A DNA stretch of 64,000 nucleotides from assembly GCF_014926585.1 (NCBI RefSeq), contig NZ_CP045422.1, positions 2,200,001-2,264,000 on the forward strand, read 5' to 3'. Position 1 is the stretch's first letter. Every line of letters starts with the position of its first letter. Below the pieces are notes generated by a model. The model saw nothing but the letters and a program-made list of their open reading frames with translations, was not told the origin of the DNA and did not search any database. Positions 11,237 to 19,699 of this stretch are shown here, in pieces. The translations under genes were made by a program, and so were the position numbers. Source of the stretch: Devosia beringensis (GTDB lineage Bacteria > Pseudomonadota > Alphaproteobacteria > Rhizobiales > Devosiaceae).

Positions 11237-12628
11237 TTAGCTGTGCCACGAGGCCTCGTTGGATTTTCCGCGTCCCTCGAGCCAGTCGAGCAGGTGGTCG
11301 GCGGGCATAGGCCGCGCCATGAAATAGCCCTGGCCCTCCTCGCAGCCCAGCTCCCGCAGCCGGGCATAGGCGTGATCGGATTCGATGCCCTCGGCGCAGA
11401 CGCGAAAGCCCAGGCCTTGCGCGATCGAGACAATGTGACACAGCAGGAAGTCGTCATCGCCGGAGGCCTTGAGAGGACGCACGAAGGACTGGTCGATCTT
11501 GATCACGTCGGCCGGGATGTGGGCGATATAGGAGAGGTTGGAATAGCCCGAGCCGAAATCGTCCAGGGCAATGGCGACGCCGGCTTCGCGCAGGCTGCTC
11601 AACTGGGCGACGGCGCGCGCCGAATTGGTGGCCAGGGTGCCCTCGGTGAATTCAAGTTCAATGTGGTGCGGCGCCAGCCCGGCAGAATGGCACCGATGCA
11701 GCAGCGTCTCGACGAAGCCGGCCTCGGACAGGTTGACCGGGGAGGCGTTGATCGACATGCGCAGGGCATGGCCGGCATCGAGGAAGCGCCGGTTCTGCGC
11801 CAGGGCGTGATCGATGACCCATTCGGTCAGCGGGTTGATGAGCGCCGTCTGCTCGGCCAGCGGAATGAATTCGGCCGGGGAAATCGCTCCCAGCTCGGGG
11901 TGATTCCAGCGCAGCAGCGCTTCGGCGCCGTGGCACTGGCCCGTGCCCAGGGCAATGCGCGGCTGATAGTGTAGCGCCAACTGATCACGGGCGGCCATGG
12001 CGCGCGGCAGATCGGCCAGCAGGCGGAAGGCGCGCAGATGGGCGGCATCGGACTTGTGATCATAAAAGGCAATGCCGCCGGGTGCGTTGCGGCTGTCCTG
12101 TGCCGCCACGAGGGCCGCGCGCAGCGATTCGGCGGCGCCGCGTCCCGCGTCGAGCGGCAGCAGGCCGACGCCGACATCAGTCTTGATCGGAATGGCGTTG
12201 ACCGAGAGCGGGCCGGCAAAGGCGGCAGCGATGCGCCGGGCGGCGGCGGGCGCGATGTCGATGGTGTCGACGGTGAGCACCACGACAAAGCTGAGCACGC
12301 TGACATGATAGATGGTGAGGTCGGCAGGCAATTGGGCTGCCAGCAGGTCGACGCCGGTGCGCAAGAAGTCTTCAGAAAAGGCCATCCCCAGGGCCCGCAG
12401 GATCTCATTGTAGTGCTTGGCATCGGCCAGGGTGACCAGTACCAGCATGGTGGGCTGGTCAGCGCGGGCGAGGACATCGAAGTGATCGATGAACTGCAGC
12501 CGGTTTGGCAGCCGGCTGACGTGATCATAGCGGCCGAGCTGGGTCAGGAATTCGGCATTGAGACGCGCGCGCGTTGCAACCGGGGCCGGAGTCATGACGT
12601 TGGCGATCGGTCGGGTTCGCTGCTTCAC
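11237..12628 (-). CDS. EAL-domain cyclic-di-GMP phosphodiesterase with a degenerate GGDEF region
   Basis: A 463-aa cytosolic protein with no membrane segment. Residues about 30-190 look like a GGDEF fold but the GGDEF signature is absent, so no cyclase activity is expected. The EAL domain (about 210-455) keeps the catalytic set: EALLRW, a substrate-binding Asn in MSINASP, Glu in LEFTEG, the paired Asp in DDFGSGYSNL, Lys in IKIDQSF and Glu in CAEGIES. It should therefore hydrolyse c-di-GMP to pGpG. The likely start is the GTG at 12628; an ATG eleven codons later is an alternative. It lies directly upstream of bfd on the same strand but 71 bp away. Confidence 0.92.
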   Translation of the reverse strand: MKQRTRPIANVMTPAPVATRARLNAEFLTQLGRYDHVSRLPNRLQFIDHFDVLARADQPTMLVLVTLADAKHYNEILRALGMAFSEDFLRTGVDLLAAQLPADLTIYHVSVLSFVVVLTVDTIDIAPAAARRIAAAFAGPLSVNAIPIKTDVGVGLLPLDAGRGAAESLRAALVAAQDSRNAPGGIAFYDHKSDAAHLRAFRLLADLPRAMAARDQLALHYQPRIALGTGQCHGAEALLRWNHPELGAISPAEFIPLAEQTALINPLTEWVIDHALAQNRRFLDAGHALRMSINASPVNLSEAGFVETLLHRCHSAGLAPHHIELEFTEGTLATNSARAVAQLSSLREAGVAIALDDFGSGYSNLSYIAHIPADVIKIDQSFVRPLKASGDDDFLLCHIVSIAQGLGFRVCAEGIESDHAYARLRELGCEEGQGYFMARPMPADHLLDWLEGRGKSNEASWHS

Positions 12629-12782
12629 GCGAGGATCCTGTTGTGGCTCGCGCCGGACGATGTGCCGTCACTATGCCGCCAAGTGCCTTAAGTCTGAATG
12701 AATTCATTAGCCATAACGGCGTGGGGCGCGAAACAACAATCTGTCGTGCACCGTAACTTGGTGCAACAGCAGCGGAGCCTCC

Positions 12783-13628
12783 ATGCCCTTCCCGATCCTG
12801 AGCATCATCAATTTCCTCAGCCCAAAGGATGCCGGCTCCCGCAAGACCGCAAAAGACATTGCCTATGGCGCGGCCGCGCGCCAGAAGCTCGATATCTATA
12901 CCCCCCGCGCGGCGCCGCCGCCCGATGGCGGCTGGCCGGTGGTGTTCTTCATCTATGGCGGCTCGTGGAACGATGGCAGCAGGGCGGATTATGACTTTGT
13001 CGGCCGGGCAGTCGCGGCAATGGGCTTTGTGACGGTGATTGCCGACTATCGCCTGCTGCCCGAGGTGGAATATCCCGGTTTCCTCGACGACGGCACCGCA
13101 GCAGTGCGCTGGGTGGCGGACAATATCGCGGCCCATGGCGGGGATCCGCAGCGCATTGCCTTGATGGGGCATTCGGCCGGTGCCTATAACGCGGTCATGC
13201 TGGCGCTGGACCCTGGTCATCTGGCCAGAAGCGGCCTGCTGGGCAATATCGGCTGCGTCGTTGGCCTGTCGGGTCCCTATGATTTCTATCCGTTTGACGG
13301 CCGCATCAGCCTGCGCACCTTTGGCGCCGTTCGCGAGCCGATGGCGACCCAGCCCATCCACTTCGTCAGTCCGTCGGCGCCGCCCATGTTCCTGGCCACG
13401 GGCGGCAAGGACACCCTGGTCTATCCGCGCAACACTGTTGCACTGGCCAAGCGGCTGCGCGTGGTCGGCTGTACGGTCGTCGAGCGGCACTATGACAGTC
13501 TGGGCCATCCTGGTCCGCTGCTGGCCCTGGGCCGGCCGGGGCGGGCCATGGCGCCGCTGCTCAAAGAGCTGGGGGTGTTCCTGCATCGCCATCTGGGCGC
13601 AGCCGTGCCGGCGCTTCAACCGGCGTAG
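12783..13628 (+). CDS. Cytosolic alpha/beta-hydrolase (esterase, paralogue of the gene at 8188)
   Basis: A 281-aa serine hydrolase of the BD-FAE/Aes group. There is no clear signal peptide. It has an oxyanion motif YGGSW (third Gly replaced by Ser relative to its paralogue), the nucleophile Ser131 in GHSAG, Asp in GGKDTLV and His in SLGHPGP. The start is supported by GGAG eight bases upstream. Close similarity to the exported enzyme at 8188 over about 240 residues points to a local duplication with one copy gaining or losing the signal peptide. Its 3' end overlaps the convergent DUF599 gene by 68 bp. Confidence 0.87.
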   Translation: MPFPILSIINFLSPKDAGSRKTAKDIAYGAAARQKLDIYTPRAAPPPDGGWPVVFFIYGGSWNDGSRADYDFVGRAVAAMGFVTVIADYRLLPEVEYPGFLDDGTAAVRWVADNIAAHGGDPQRIALMGHSAGAYNAVMLALDPGHLARSGLLGNIGCVVGLSGPYDFYPFDGRISLRTFGAVREPMATQPIHFVSPSAPPMFLATGGKDTLVYPRNTVALAKRLRVVGCTVVERHYDSLGHPGPLLALGRPGRAMAPLLKELGVFLHRHLGAAVPALQPA

Positions 13629-14328
13629 CGGCGCCCGTGGCCTTACCCTGCTGGCGGCGTGCGGCGATCACGGCGGCGGAGGCGGCGGTGCGATGGGCGG
13701 AGGAGAAGAACTCCCGATGCGCCAGGATGAGGACAGTGAGCAGGCAGGTGGCGATGGGCAGCCAATCGGACACGAACCAGGCGACCGTGGCCACCGAGAA
13801 ATAATAGGCGCGGATGCCGCTGTTGAAATTGGCGGCGCCCAGCGCATTCATGCGCGTAATGGCGTCAAGCTCGGCTTCGGTCGTGCCATTGTCCTGGTCG
13901 ATGGCGCCCAGCATGATGCAGAAGTGGTTGAACTGGCGCAGCGAAAGCGTAAAGGCGAAAAACGCCATGACGAACATGGTCAGCATGACCAGCAGATGCA
14001 GCTGTACGTCGAGCGGCGAATAGACCCGGTGCAGCGATAATGCATTGAGCGCGGCGATCAGCGCGGGCACCTGGCCGAAAGCGGCAAAGATCGACAGGAT
14101 CAGCAATACCGCCGTCGAGGCCAGAAAGCTGACCGAGCCCATGATATTGCCCGACAGGATGGCATCGAAGGGCGAATGCCGCACCGCCGCATTGGCGACC
14201 CAGCGGCGGCGCTGCAGGTTCATGATCACCGAGAGCGACGGCCGCAGCTTTTCCACCTGCGGCACAATGATATTGTAGGCCAGGTAGCAGAGCAGCGGAA
14301 ACAGCGTGGAGATGAGCGTGGTGGACAA
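13561..14328 (-). CDS. DUF599 membrane protein
   Basis: A 255-aa inner-membrane protein of the DUF599 family, function unknown. About four hydrophobic segments are seen (residues 5-20, 65-90, 108-130, 180-205), with the conserved RRRWV block near residue 40 and GAANFNSGIRAYYF near 165. The C-terminal 45 residues are Ala/Pro/Arg-rich and probably disordered. The best start appears to be a TTG at 14328 because no ATG or GTG precedes the first membrane segment. Its end overlaps the convergent esterase by 68 bp. Confidence 0.8.
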   Translation of the reverse strand: MSTTLISTLFPLLCYLAYNIIVPQVEKLRPSLSVIMNLQRRRWVANAAVRHSPFDAILSGNIMGSVSFLASTAVLLILSIFAAFGQVPALIAALNALSLHRVYSPLDVQLHLLVMLTMFVMAFFAFTLSLRQFNHFCIMLGAIDQDNGTTEAELDAITRMNALGAANFNSGIRAYYFSVATVAWFVSDWLPIATCLLTVLILAHREFFSSAHRTAASAAVIAARRQQGKATGAATPVEAPARLRPDGDAGTPPAL

Positions 14329-14391
14329 GGGCGGCCCCGGAAAACGTGTACGCCCTTGTTTATAGCGTGATCGGTTAAAAAGGCGATTGCA

Positions 14392-15429
14392 TCAGATCGG
14401 GCGCGGATAGCACCGATGTACGGCGTCGATCTCGGCCAGCACGTCGGGTGACAGTGTCACATCCGCCGCGCCGATGGCCAAAGCCAATTGCGCTGTGCTG
14501 GTGGCGCCAATGATCGTGGCCGTGGTGAAGGGGCGCGACAGGGTGAAGGCGATGGCCATCTGTACAGGATCCAGACCGTGCCGGGCGGCAAGAGCAAGAT
14601 ATTCGGCCGTGGCCGCCTGGGAATGTTCATTATAGCGCCAGAAGCCCTTCTGGTAGTCGCCGCGGCTGCCCGCCGGTACCGCGCCATTCTGGTACTTGCC
14701 CGTCAAGAGGCCGCCGGCCAGCGGCGAATAGGCCAATAGCCCGACCTGCTCATGATGGCTGAGTTCGGCCATGTCGAGATCGAACTGGCGGCGGGTAAGG
14801 TTGTACTCGTTCTGCACCGAAACCAGCCGCGGCAATCCCTTCTGCTCGGCGATCCGCAGCCACTGGGCAATGCCCCAGGCGGTTTCGTTGGAGACCCCGA
14901 TATGGCCCAGCTTGCCCTGTTTGACCAGGTCGCCCAGGCCCTCCAGCATGTCCGCGATATTGTCGAGGGTATCGGCCGTATCCTGCTTGTGCGGCGCATA
15001 GGTCCAGGAGCCCTCGAAATTGTAGCTGCCGCGCGAGGCCCAGTGGATCTGGTAGAGATCGATATGGTCGGTCTGCAGGCGCTTGAGGCTGGCATCGACG
15101 GCCTGGCGGATGGTCTTGCCGCTGGCGCGGGAATTGTCGCGGATGAACTCCACCGGTCCGCCGGCAATCTTGGACGCCAGAATAAATTTGTCGCGCTTGC
15201 CGGTCTGCTTGAACCAGTTGCCGATGATTTCCTCGGTCCGGCCGGAGGTTTCGAGACTGCGCGGCACGGCGTAGATCTCGGCCGTGTCCATGAAATTGAT
15301 GCCGGCCTCGAGCGCCATGTCGATCTGGGCGTGGCCTTCGGCCTGGGTATTCTGGCTGCCCCAGGTCATGGTGCCCAGGCAGATTTCAGTGACCCGCAGA
15401 TCGGTGCGGCCAAGCTTGTTCAGTTTCAT
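14392..15429 (-). CDS. tas: NADP(H)-dependent aldo-keto reductase, Tas-like
   Basis: A 345-aa TIM-barrel oxidoreductase. The catalytic tetrad is visible as Asp and Tyr in DTAEIY, Lys in ASKIAGG and His in YQIHWASR. The C-terminal cofactor motif IIGATSTAQLALA is present. Length and the N-terminus MKLNKLGRTDLRVTEICLG match the E. coli Tas group; I take the ATG at 15429, with a TTG nine bases upstream as an alternative. The physiological substrate of Tas-like enzymes is unsettled. The gene stands alone. Confidence 0.9.
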   Translation of the reverse strand: MKLNKLGRTDLRVTEICLGTMTWGSQNTQAEGHAQIDMALEAGINFMDTAEIYAVPRSLETSGRTEEIIGNWFKQTGKRDKFILASKIAGGPVEFIRDNSRASGKTIRQAVDASLKRLQTDHIDLYQIHWASRGSYNFEGSWTYAPHKQDTADTLDNIADMLEGLGDLVKQGKLGHIGVSNETAWGIAQWLRIAEQKGLPRLVSVQNEYNLTRRQFDLDMAELSHHEQVGLLAYSPLAGGLLTGKYQNGAVPAGSRGDYQKGFWRYNEHSQAATAEYLALAARHGLDPVQMAIAFTLSRPFTTATIIGATSTAQLALAIGAADVTLSPDVLAEIDAVHRCYPRPI

Positions 15430-15551
15430 CGGGGGCAAAACTCGAATGCGGGGATGGGATGGCCGACACTAGCCGAACTGGGCTGGAATGGTAGGTTGCG
15501 ACGACAAAAAATGGCTTTGTCAAAAAAGCGTCACGCAAGTCCGTTTGGGGG

Positions 15552-15580
15552 TTGAGCATTCCAGCTCTACCCCCTATATA
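15552..15580 (+). promoter_or_regulatory. Sigma70-type promoter for tRNA-fMet
   Basis: TTGAGC (15552-15557) and TATATA (15575-15580) are separated by exactly 17 bp. Transcription would begin near 15587, giving a leader of about 57 nt before the tRNA. Confidence 0.65.
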
Positions 15581-15643
15581 GCCCTCACGTCGCGGCACGG
15601 GCCGCACCGATGATAGCCAATCAGGCATTGTTATCGACTTTGA

Positions 15644-15720
<77 letters not shown>

Positions 15721-15724
15721 AAAA

Positions 15725-15760
15725 AGCCCAGTGAACTCATCGAGTTCGCTGGGCTTTTCC
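15725..15760 (+). terminator. Rho-independent terminator of tRNA-fMet
   Basis: A 14-bp stem (agcccagtgaactc with gagttcgctgggct, one G-T pair) has a three-base loop and is followed by TTTT-C-CTTTT. It begins five bases after the tRNA. Confidence 0.92.
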
Positions 15761-15956
15761 TTTTCAGGACCACTTTGTGCCCCGCCCACGCCAGGGAGGC
15801 AGAAGGCGCGCACCCAGCAGCTGAAGCGATCGCGAACTGCTGCATGCCGGAGATGGCGCAAGGCCATGCGCCGCTTTGCAAAAACGAACTGGTCTGCGGC
15901 GATTGGATACTTGTCCCCGGCGCGGCCAAAGGGTAGTTGGGGAATCTGAGGGGCAC

Positions 15957-16346
15957 ATGGCATTTCGGCGGCGCAGCATGACAAGGGAGTTCGGCACGGC
16001 ATTGGCCGTGCTGGCCATCTACGTCCTGACGCTGCTCCTGCCGCTGCACCAGGCCGCCGGCCTGCAACGCGATCTGGACAGGCTGGGCTTTGAGACGCTG
16101 ACCGCATGGTCGGTCTGTGCGCCCCTGGTCCAGGACGAGGATGGCAATCCCAAGACCGCCACGGTCGTCAAATGTCCCGCGACCGGCTTCGGCAAGCAGG
16201 ATTTTGCCGCCGTCGCGCCGGCACCCGTGCAAATTGCCGTGCCGACGCTGGCCAGCGGCATAGCCTGGCCCGATCTCCAGCTCGCTTTCAAGCCATCAAT
16301 CCCCGAGCATTTCGGACAATCGCGCGCGCCTCCAGTCGCCGTCTGA
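15957..16346 (+). CDS. Small membrane-anchored exported protein of the copper locus
   Basis: A 129-aa protein. The ATG at 15957 follows GAGGGG. After a basic start (FRRRSMTR) there is one hydrophobic segment (about residues 13-33), then a periplasmic tail with only two cysteines, in SVCAPLV and KCPATGF. Its place directly before ycnI and copC-copD and its general shape recall DUF2946-type proteins found in copper loci, but the usual Cys/His cluster is not clear. It may act in metal handling; that is inference from position. The stop codon lies inside a hairpin that precedes ycnI. Confidence 0.6.
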   Translation: MAFRRRSMTREFGTALAVLAIYVLTLLLPLHQAAGLQRDLDRLGFETLTAWSVCAPLVQDEDGNPKTATVVKCPATGFGKQDFAAVAPAPVQIAVPTLASGIAWPDLQLAFKPSIPEHFGQSRAPPVAV

Positions 16347-16380
16347 ACGCTTCACGGCGGCCATCGGCCGCCTTTCAGAC
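16341..16380 (+). repeat. Two-part hairpin between the small gene and ycnI
   Basis: An outer stem GTCTGA/TCAGAC (16341-16346 with 16375-16380) encloses an inner perfect stem GGCGGCC/GGCCGCC (16356-16362 with 16366-16372). It overlaps the stop codon of the upstream gene and ends 24 bp before ycnI. There is no T-run, so it is more likely an mRNA-stability or translational element than a terminator. Confidence 0.6.
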
Positions 16381-16404
16381 CTGCTCTATCGACTGGAGAT
16401 CATC

Positions 16405-16932
16405 ATGATCCGCACCGTATCTCGCCTTGCCGTTGCTCTTGCGACCCTGACGACCCTTGCCGCTCCGGCCTTCGCCCACTCCACGCTCGAAGTTCAGGAA
16501 GCCGCGATCGGCTCGAGCTACAAGGCTGTCCTCCGCGTGCCCCATGGCTGCGGCACCGAAGCCACCCATACCGTTCGCGTGCAGATTCCCGAGGGCTTCT
16601 TTGCCGTCAAGCCGATGCCCAAAGCCGGCTGGGACCTCGACATCGTCACCGGCCCCTATGAAAATACCTATCTGAACCACGGCACCGAGGTGACGGAAGG
16701 CGTCAAGGAGATCGTCTGGTCGGGCGGCAACCTGCCCAACGAGTTCTATGACGAGTTCGTCTTCCGCGGCACCTTTGCCGATACGCTCGAACCCGGCACC
16801 TTCTCCTTCCCGTCCATCCAGGAGTGCGCCAATGGCGAAGAAGCCTGGATCGACACTTCCGGTGCGGAGGATGCCGAGATGCCCGCTCCCAAGCTGGAAC
16901 TGGTGCCGGCTGGCGCGAGCCATAGCCACTAA
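16405..16932 (+). CDS. ycnI: YcnI-family (DUF1775) copper-associated periplasmic protein
   Basis: A 175-aa protein. The signal peptide ends at AFA and leaves His as the first mature residue (AHSTLE), the N-terminal His used in the copper site of characterised YcnI proteins. The DUF1775 core spans about residues 25-160, with VPHGCGTEATHTVRVQIP and KAGWDLDI. The tail ends HSH, which could bind metal too. In Bacillus, ycnI sits with ycnJ; here it sits 55 bp before a copC-copD fusion, the same logic. The role is probably copper trafficking or chaperoning outside the cytoplasm. Confidence 0.9.
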   Translation: MIRTVSRLAVALATLTTLAAPAFAHSTLEVQEAAIGSSYKAVLRVPHGCGTEATHTVRVQIPEGFFAVKPMPKAGWDLDIVTGPYENTYLNHGTEVTEGVKEIVWSGGNLPNEFYDEFVFRGTFADTLEPGTFSFPSIQECANGEEAWIDTSGAEDAEMPAPKLELVPAGASHSH

Positions 16933-16940
16933 GTGACGTC

Positions 16941-16965
16941 GGGCGCGGGACTTGATCCCGCGCCC
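16941..16965 (+). repeat. Perfect intercistronic hairpin between ycnI and copCD
   Basis: GGGCGCGGGA (16941-16950) and TCCCGCGCCC (16956-16965) form a perfect 10-bp stem with a 5-nt loop. It is followed by a weak pyrimidine stretch rather than a T-run. It could attenuate transcription or stabilise the ycnI part of the message, giving more YcnI than CopCD. Confidence 0.7.
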
Positions 16966-16987
16966 CTTCCACCTGTTGGATCTCGCC

Positions 16988-18589
16988 ATGCCATCCATGA
17001 CCAAACGCCTCTGCGAGCTGCTGCTGGCCGTCTTGCTGTCGCTCGCGGCGACGCATGCGGCCTTTGCCCATGCCCAGTTGCTGTCAACCAGCCCGCAGGA
17101 AAACGCCGTTGTGACATCGTCGCAGACGCAGCTTGAGCTGGTCTTCAACGAGCCTGTCAGCGCACTCGCCATCAGTCTCATAAAGCCCGATGGCGGGGCA
17201 CTGGATCTGCTCGACCAGACCAGCAGCGGGCAGACAATGACCGTGCTGCTGCCAACCGGTCTTGCTGACGGCACCCATGTCTTGAGCTGGCGCGCTGTCT
17301 CGGTGGATTCCCATCCCGTTGCCGGTTCGCTGGTGTTCTCGATCGGTGCCGCCGGTGGAGCGGCCATTGCCGAACTGCCGACGTCCAGCCTTGCCACAGA
17401 GCTGGCGCTCTGGGCCGCCAAGGGTCTGCTGTTTGTGGCGCTGCTGTTTGGCGCCGGCGGGGCGATCTTTGCGCTGGCCGCGCCCTTGCCGCGACAAGGC
17501 CGTCAGCTGGCTATGATCCTGTCGGGGCTGGGCTTGGTGGTTGCCCCGCTTAGCCTAGGCCTGCAGGGCCTCGATGCGCTGGGCCTAGCGCCGGACGCGC
17601 TTGCCAGAACCCGGCCCTGGCTGGCGGGCTACTTGACCAGCTATGGCGGCACCGTCATTGCAATACTGGTGGCTTTGGCCCTGGGATGGATGACCTTGCT
17701 GTTGCCCGCCCTGCGCGCTGCCGGCTGGCTGGTCTGGGCCCTTGCCGCCATGGCGCTGGCGCTGAGTGGCCATGCCGGCGCCGCCGAGCCGCAATGGCTG
17801 ACACGCAGCGCGGTCACGCTGCATTTGGCGGGCATTCTGTTCTGGGTCGGGGCGCTGCTGCCGCTGTGGTTCTGGCTGGGCCAGCATGATGACAATGCCG
17901 ACCGGGCCCTGGCGCAATTCTCCCGCTTCATCCCCTTTGCTGTCGCGTCCATCATCGTCTCCGGCGTCACCCTGGCGGTCATCCAGCTCGGCGCGCCCGG
18001 TCCGGCCTGGCTCACGCCCTATGGCTTGATCCTGGCGGCCAAGCTGGCCCTGCTGGCCGTGCTGTTTACCCTAGCTCTGATCAACCGCATCAGGCTGACC
18101 GCCCCCGCCTTGGCGGGTCAGGTCGCGGCGCGCCAGCGACTGCGACAGTCGATTGCCGTCGAAATCGGCATTGTCCTGCTCATCCTGGCCCTTGTCGCAG
18201 GCTGGCGGTTTACCCCGCCGCCGCGGGCCCTGGCGCAGGTGGTGCAAGCAGCCGTCAGCAGTGCGCCGCTTTATGCCCATGCCATGGACAATGTCGCCAT
18301 GGCCGACATCACCATCGTGCCGGGGCACGTCGGTCCGGTGGTGATGGACTTGTTCCTGACCGATATGGCCGGCGCGGCGCTTGAGCCGCTTGGCGTTACG
18401 GTGACCCTCAGTTCGCGCAGCCTTGGCATTGAGCCGATTGTCACCGACGCTCGACTGGTCGACGGGGCCTGGCGGATCGATCCGCTGACTATCCCGGTCG
18501 CCGGGACCTGGCTGGTCGACATCGATCTACGGCTCAGCCGCTTCAGCCTGTCGCGCCTGCAAACCGAAATTGATATTCCATCACCTTGA
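16988..18589 (+). CDS. copCD: CopC-CopD fusion, YcnJ-like copper transporter
   Basis: A 533-aa protein. The start at 16988 gives a signal peptide ending AFA, with His as first mature residue (AHAQLL), as in CopC copper sites. The CopC beta domain covers about residues 28-120 and contains HSHPVAG-like VDSHPVAGS. A CopD membrane region with about eight helices follows (130-410), containing HAGAAEP and HLAGILFWVG. The last 110 residues form a soluble YtkA-like domain with conserved HAMD. This three-part order resembles Bacillus YcnJ, a copper importer. The gene follows ycnI by 55 bp with an intervening hairpin. Confidence 0.9.
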   Translation: MPSMTKRLCELLLAVLLSLAATHAAFAHAQLLSTSPQENAVVTSSQTQLELVFNEPVSALAISLIKPDGGALDLLDQTSSGQTMTVLLPTGLADGTHVLSWRAVSVDSHPVAGSLVFSIGAAGGAAIAELPTSSLATELALWAAKGLLFVALLFGAGGAIFALAAPLPRQGRQLAMILSGLGLVVAPLSLGLQGLDALGLAPDALARTRPWLAGYLTSYGGTVIAILVALALGWMTLLLPALRAAGWLVWALAAMALALSGHAGAAEPQWLTRSAVTLHLAGILFWVGALLPLWFWLGQHDDNADRALAQFSRFIPFAVASIIVSGVTLAVIQLGAPGPAWLTPYGLILAAKLALLAVLFTLALINRIRLTAPALAGQVAARQRLRQSIAVEIGIVLLILALVAGWRFTPPPRALAQVVQAAVSSAPLYAHAMDNVAMADITIVPGHVGPVVMDLFLTDMAGAALEPLGVTVTLSSRSLGIEPIVTDARLVDGAWRIDPLTIPVAGTWLVDIDLRLSRFSLSRLQTEIDIPSP

Positions 18590-18619
18590 AACAGCAGCCT
18601 CGTCGTCGCTACCAGTGCG

Positions 18620-18669
18620 TTGACATCACCGCTCGGACCCCGCAGGTTGCCGATCCAATATCGTATCGG
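18620..18669 (+). promoter_or_regulatory. Candidate promoter and operator of the oxidative cassette
   Basis: A perfect -35 hexamer TTGACA lies at 18620-18625, with only a weak -10 near 18643. Just downstream is an inverted repeat CCGAT-N10-ATCGG (18650-18669), placed where the GntR regulator encoded at the end of the operon could bind. Confidence 0.35.
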
Positions 18670-18676
18670 ATTTTTC

Positions 18677-19699
18677 ATGCCGCGGATTTCAGTCGAGGAG
18701 TGCAGGCAGGCGGCGCAGCTGGCGCTGGAAGGGGCGGGCGTCGGCACCGAGGCGGCATGGCTGCAGGCCGATCTGCTGCTCGATGCCGAATTGCGCGGCT
18801 TGCCCTCGCACGGCTTCCTGCGGCTCGAGCGGATCATTGCGCGCATCAACAATGGCGTCGCCGACCCGAATGCGCGTGGGCTGCACAGCTGGCGCGGCGA
18901 CGGTTTTCTCAGCGTCGATGGCCAGCAAGGCCTGGGGCCGGTGGTGGCCATGCACGCGGCCGAGACGGCGGGCGAACGGGCGCGCCAGACCGGTATCGCC
19001 GTGGCCGCCATCGCCAACAACAATCATATCGGCATGCTGGCCTGGTATGCCGAAGCGCTGGCTGAGGCTGGGCTGGTCTCGATCATCCTGACCACCAGCG
19101 AGGCACTGGTGCATCCCTTTGGCGGGACGACGGCGCTGCTAGGCACCAATCCGATCGCCATCGGCGTGCCCACCGATACCGGGCCCTTCGTCATCGATCT
19201 GGCCACCAGCCTGGTATCGATGGGTGAAATCCACGATCACGCCCATCGCGGCGCGCCACTGGCGGAGGGCTGGGCGCTTGATGCGGACGGCCGGCCGACG
19301 ACCGATGCCGAAGCGGCCAAGAATGGGGCCATTGCCCCCTTTGGCGCGGCCAAGGGCTATGCGCTGGGGCTGGCCTTCGAGCTGCTGGTGACGGCGCTGA
19401 CCGGCGCGGCGCTGGGGCGCGACGTCACCGGCACGCTCAATGCGCAGTTCAAGAGCAACAAGGGCGATGTGTTCATCCTGATCGATCCGCTATCGGGGCA
19501 GGGGGCGGCTCTGTCGGCCTATCTGGACACGATCAGGCAGACGCCGCCCACGGAAGGCTTCGAGCAGGTGCTGATCCCGGGCGAGCGTGGCCGGGCGCGC
19601 AGGGCCGAGCGGCTGGCGGCCGGCATCGAGCTGGCCGAGCCGGTCTGGGCGACCATGCAAAGGCTGCGCGACGCGGCCAAACCCGAATCGAGGATCTGA
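18677..19699 (+). CDS. Ldh2/malate-lactate dehydrogenase family oxidoreductase
   Basis: A 340-aa NAD(P)H-dependent oxidoreductase of the MDH2/LDH2 fold, which is unrelated to Rossmann dehydrogenases. Family motifs are clear: SHGFLRLERI near residue 45, ANNNHIGMLAWY near 115, HPFGGTTALLGTNPIA near 150 and AAKGYALGLAFELL near 230. Members reduce or oxidise 2-keto/2-hydroxy acids, ureidoglycolate, sulfolactate or cyclic imino acids, so the substrate is open. The stop codon overlaps the next gene (TGATG). It is the first of four tightly packed genes. Confidence 0.9.
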   Translation: MPRISVEECRQAAQLALEGAGVGTEAAWLQADLLLDAELRGLPSHGFLRLERIIARINNGVADPNARGLHSWRGDGFLSVDGQQGLGPVVAMHAAETAGERARQTGIAVAAIANNNHIGMLAWYAEALAEAGLVSIILTTSEALVHPFGGTTALLGTNPIAIGVPTDTGPFVIDLATSLVSMGEIHDHAHRGAPLAEGWALDADGRPTTDAEAAKNGAIAPFGAAKGYALGLAFELLVTALTGAALGRDVTGTLNAQFKSNKGDVFILIDPLSGQGAALSAYLDTIRQTPPTEGFEQVLIPGERGRARRAERLAAGIELAEPVWATMQRLRDAAKPESRI

